Positions 53,691-57,940 of a DNA stretch of 57,940 nucleotides are shown one piece after another. Position 1 is the first letter of the stretch, and every line of letters begins with the position of its first letter. Below the pieces are notes generated by a model. That model was not told the origin of the DNA. It searched no databases and worked only from the letters and a program-made list of their open reading frames with translations. Position numbers and translations under genes: made by a program. Source of the DNA: Neoechinorhynchus agilis (Eukaryota; Acanthocephala); assembly GCA_051530055.1 (NCBI GenBank), contig JBMGUZ010000014.1, forward strand, positions 1 through 57,940. The letters are read 5' to 3'.

Positions 53691-54000
53691 ATTGCTGTGC
53701 GGACATAAAATCATCAAAGAAAAGCTTAAGAAGATCTTTATGGAGCCGATTGGAAAGTTCAATAAAATATACTGTGTTTTGGATAGGCTTAGGGATAAGC
53801 TGATTTTAGGTAAAGATAAAATCAGATATTCAACACATTGTTTGATTAGGAGTTTCATCTTAGCCACCCTGTGGGTTTTAATTACAAAAGTTATGTGGAA
53901 TTATTGTTTAGGTTTAAACCCGGTAAATGATTACTTATTAACGACGTTTCCAACCTCGTCGGCTTCATCTTCCGTTTGTTTGTTAACATGTCAGTGATGC
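53691..54000 (-). mobile_element. Penelope-like terminal fragment (fossil), third copy
   Basis: Matches 8336-8645. The 3' portion (53920-53985) on the minus strand has GATGAAGCCGACGAGGTT and GAAACG, as in the left arm. Confidence 0.55.
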
Positions 54001-54493
54001 ATTAATTTTAAAATTTTGTGTTAGGTATTGGGGAGGCAGTAGATATAAAATAGGATAAAGCGGCGAACACTGCGGTACGCCATTCAGAAGATATTATAAC
54101 GTTTTTGAGGTGGCATGGTCGTAATAGAAAGGCACCAGTTTTGCAAAAAGTAAATAGAATCCTGCGACAGAAGATTAAAAAATTTGGTGCCAGTGATGCT
54201 ATTAGAAGAGGATAATTTTTGATTCATCGGCCATACTTTTAGGATGTCATTAAGAATCCGATCAGAACGGATTGCTATTAGCCTGCGAAAAACTATGGAT
54301 GGCCTATTGCACTTAGCACAACTTATTGAGTGAAATTCAAATACTGTTCCAAGAATATTATCTAACGTGATGGATTTTTGACAGTTTGAAAGTTTCGGCT
54401 TCCAGTTGGTGAAATTTATCTTAGATAAAACGTTTCACCACCTAGGGGAAAAGTTCACGGTTTCTAAAAAAGCACTTTCATGTCTTTGTTGCT
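54001..54493 (-). pseudogene. LINE fragment, cut by satellite
   Basis: Matches the 3' part of 8646-10440 with an internal deletion (about 170 bp missing near 54131) and ends at TGTCTTTGTTGCTAC, after which satellite begins. The rest of the arm seen at 9310-15138 is absent. Confidence 0.6.
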
Positions 54494-57400
54494 ACACTTA
54501 GTTTTAGGATTGAAGTTCATAAAAGAACCCTGAATAAAATCTGTTGTGCTCGAAAGTTGTTACGAAATAATAAAACATTTTGAGGATGTCTAATGCGCGG
54601 ATTTCAATGGCGTTATCTAATTTGAATGAATCTATCAAATTTAAATATCTTTCAGTCTTGTGAATATTGACCATATATTCTAATGCGATATCCGATGCGA
54701 ATATTACAGCTGTAGTGTACGGAATCAGTTAATTTAGTACATCTTTACACGCTGATTCCAAACCTGTATCCAGGTTTGCGATAGCTTTAATGGTTCGTAA
54801 GTTATTCGTTGTTAAATTTTTAGACAAACTACCTTGATTATTGATATTAAAACGTCAATAAATTTAAGATCAAATTAGCTTTTCTAGATCTACTTTTGAC
54901 GCTGAATTCACATGCAATAGCAGTTTGATGTGGCTTTTTAAACTTTTACACTCAGTTTAAGGATTGAAGTTCATAAAAGACACCTGAATTAAATCTTTGG
55001 TACTCGTAAATTTTTACGAAATGATATAACATTTGAAGCATATCTAATGCGCTGATTTCAATGGTGTTATCTAATTTAAATGAATCTTGCAAATTTAGTG
55101 ATCTTTCACTCCTTTGACTATTGACAAAATATAATAATGCGATTTCCGATTCGAATATTGCAGCTGTAGTTTACAAAGTGAAATAATTTAGCACATTTTA
55201 ACGCGCTGATTCCAAATCTGTATCCAAATTTGCAATAGCTTTAATGGTTCTTGAGTTATTCGTTGTTAAATTTTGGGAAAAACTACCTTGATTATTGATA
55301 TAAAAACGTCAACGAATTTAAGATCAAATTAACTTTTCTAGATCTACTTTTGACGCTGAGTTCACCTGCAATAACAATTTTATGTTGCTTTTTAAACTTT
55401 TACACTTAGTTTTAGGATTGAAGTTCATAAAAGACATCTGAATTAAATCTGTGGTACTTGTAAGTTGTTACGAAATGATACAACATTTTGGGCATATCTA
55501 ATGCGCTGAAATCAATGGTGTTATCTTATTTTAAAAAATCTTGCAAATTTAGTGATCTTTCAATCTTGTGACTATTGACCAAATATGATAATGCGATTTC
55601 CGATTCGAATATTGCAGTTGTAGTTAAGGATGTCAGTTAATTTAGTACACCCTAATGCGCTGATTCAAAATCTGTATCCAAATTTGCGATGGCTTTAATG
55701 GTTCTTGAGTTAATCGTTGTTAAATTTTGAGACAAACTACATTGATTATTGATATTAAAACGCCAATCAATTTAAGATCAAATTAACTTTTCTAGATCTA
55801 CTTTTGACGCATAATTCACCTCCAATAACACTTTGATGATGCTTTTTAAACTTTTACACTTAGTTTAAGGATATAAGTTCATAAAAGACACCTGAATTAA
55901 ATCTATGGTACTCGTAAGTTGTTACGAAATGATAAAACATTTTGAGCATATCTAAATCGCTGATTTCAATGGTGTTGACCAATTTTAATTAACCTTGCAA
56001 ATTTTGTGATCTTTCACTCTTGTGAATATTGGCAAAATATAACAATGCGATTTCCGATGCGAATATTACAGCTGTCGTGTAAGGAATCAGCTAATTTAGT
56101 ACATCTTAACGCGCTAATTCCAAATCTGTTTTCGGATTTTCGATAGCTGTCATTGTTCTTGAGTTATTCGTTGTTGGATTCTAAGACAAACTACCTTGAT
56201 TATTGATATAAAAACATCAATCAATTTAAGATCAAATTAACTTTTCTGTATCTACTTTTTACGCTGGATTCACCTGCAACAACAGTAATATGTTACTTTT
56301 AAAATTTTGACACTTAGTTTAACGATTGAAGTTCATAAAAGACTCCTGAATTAAACCTGATATGCTCGAAAGTTGTGACGAAATGAAAAAACATTTTGAG
56401 CATAAATGATGCGCCGATTTCAATGGTGTTATCTAATTTTAATGAATCTTGCAAATTTAGTCATCTTTCACTCTTGTTAATATTGGCAAAATATGATAAT
56501 GCGATTTTCGATGCGAATATTACATCTGTAGTATAAGGAATCAGTTAGTTTAGTACATCTTAACGCGCTTATTCCAAATCTGTTTTTAAGTTTGCGATAG
56601 CTGTCATGGTTCTTGAGCAGGTTGTTAGATTTTGAGACCAGCTACCTTGATTATTGATATTAAAACATCAATCAATTTAAGATCAAATTAACTTTTCTAG
56701 ATCTACTTTTGACGCTGAATTCACCTGCAACAACAGTTTGATGTTACTTGTTAAATTTTGACACTTAGTATAAGGATTGAAGTTCATAACAGACTCCTGA
56801 ATTAAACCTGTGGTGCTCGAAAGTTGCTACGAAATGAAAAAACATTTGGAGCATATCTGATATGCTGATTTCAATGGTGTTATCTAATTTTAATGAATCT
56901 TGCAAATTTAGTTATCTTCCACTCTTATGAATATTTGCAAAATATGATAATGCGATTTCCGATGCGAATATTACAGCTGTAGTGTAAGGAATCAGCCAGT
57001 TTAGTACATTTTAACGCGCTGATTCCAAATCTGAATTCGTATTTGCGATAGCTATCATGGTTCTTGAGTCATTGGTTGTTAGATTTTGAGACAAACTACC
57101 ATGATTATTGATATTAAAACATCAATCAATTTAAGATCAAATAAACTTTTCTATATCTACTTTTGACGCTGAATTCACCTGCAACAACAGTTTGATGTTA
57201 CTTCTAAAATTTTAACACTTAGTTTAACGATCGAAGTTCATAAAAGACTCCTGAATTAAACCTGATGTGCTCGAAAGTTGTGACGAAATGAAAAAACATT
57301 TTGAGCATATCTGATGCGCCGATTTTAATAATGTTATCTAATTTTAATGAATCTTGCAAATTTAGTTATTTTTCACTCTTGTGAATATTGGCAAAATATG

Positions 57401-57940
57401 ATAATGCGATTTCCGATGCGAATATTACATCTGTAGTATAAGGAATCAGTCAGTTTAGTACATCTTAACGCGCTAATTCCAAATCTGTTTTCGGATTTTC
57501 GATAGCTGTCATGGTTCTTGAGTTATAGGTTGTTAGATTTTGAAACAAACTACCTTGATTATTGATATAAAAACATCAATCAATTTAAGACAAAATTAAC
57601 TTTTTGTATATCTAATTTTGACGCTGAATTCACCTGTAACAAACGGTTTGATGTTACTTGTTAAATTTTAACACTGAGTTTAAGGATTGAAGTTCATAAA
57701 AGACTCCATAATTAAACCTGTGGTGCTCGAAAGTTGTTACAAAATGAAAAAACATTTTGAGCATATCTGAAGCGCATATTTCAATGGTGTTATCTACTTG
57801 TAACGAATCTTGCAAATTTTTTGATCGTTCACTCTTGTGAATATTAGCAAAATATTATAATGCGATTTCCGATGCGAATATTACAGCTGTAGTGTAAGGA
57901 ATCAGTTACTTTAGTACATCGTAACTCGCTGATTCCAAAT
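54494..57940. repeat. satellite array, ~454-bp unit, continues past window end
   Basis: About 7.6 head-to-tail copies, AT-rich. The anchor ACTTAGTTTAAGGATTGAAG (or close variants) occurs near 54495, 54950, 55407, 55858, 56311, 56763, 57219 and 57672, giving spacings of 452-456 bp. Other conserved words are GCGATTTCCGATGCGAATAT and ATTGATATTAAAACATCAAT. Copies 5 and 7 share variants (GTTGTGACGAAATG) that differ from those of copies 6 and 8 (CTGTGGTGCTCGAAAG), hinting at a two-unit higher-order repeat. No coding frame is present. Confidence 0.93.

Overview
ORGANISM AND KIND OF LOCUS. This is eukaryotic, metazoan DNA: a badly rearranged ribosomal DNA (rDNA) locus full of retroelements. It holds a near-complete 18S gene, several 28S segments, an intergenic spacer with repeated promoter-like blocks, at least six distinct R2-clade retrotransposon sequences (four of them ending exactly at the canonical R2 site of 28S), two APE-type LINEs, Penelope-like fragments, a mitochondrial insert and a 454-bp satellite. 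The mitochondrial insert only reads as cytochrome b with TGA=Trp and AGG=Ser, the invertebrate mitochondrial code. Its T/G-rich coding strand and the 18S 5' end (AATTATATGCTCGTCTCAAAG) would fit an enoplean nematode such as a mermithid, but that taxonomic guess is weak.

LAYOUT. 1-4316: an R2 element with one open frame reaching the left window edge, joined to 28S at 4317. 4317-26175: a giant imperfect palindrome with arms of about 10.8 kb and a 114-bp spacer at 15139-15252. Reading inward, each arm holds a 28S piece, a scrambled R2 mosaic inserted at a second 28S site, a homology block, a direct repeat, an array of about 140-bp repeats with CRE/E-box words, a Penelope-like fragment, a LINE fragment, an inverted copy of the homology block, more R2 scraps and a decayed R2 copy whose zinc-finger region forms the apex. 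26176-36122: a 9.9-kb compound insertion at the R2 site of a minus-strand 28S gene (R2 tail, LINE-A, Penelope-like piece, LINE-B, mitochondrial DNA). 36123-37795: 28S upstream of the R2 site. 37873-39740: 18S, fused almost directly to internal 28S, with ITS1, 5.8S, ITS2 and the 28S 5' part missing. 39741-44190: external transcribed spacer and intergenic spacer with one gene promoter candidate, three spacer copies and 129-bp repeats. 44190-45086: the 28S 3' part, empty at the mosaic's site. 45087-49192: two R2 copies head to head. 49193-54493: a third copy of the 28S + mosaic + repeat + LINE unit. 54494-57940: a 454-bp satellite running off the window.

HOW IT FITS TOGETHER. Almost nothing here looks like an ordinary host protein gene. 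The only apparently intact coding sequence is the first R2. R2 elements carry site-specific DNA-binding zinc fingers, a reverse transcriptase and a restriction-like endonuclease, and they insert by target-primed reverse transcription. The three copies of the second-site mosaic share internal joints and the same 28S junction, so one insertion was probably copied by rDNA recombination. Different R2 lineages then landed beside each copy, so those R2 insertions are probably younger than the duplication. The polarity of the rDNA flips at about 15.2 kb and at about 46.0 kb. All gene calls are from reading motifs by eye; no database search was run.
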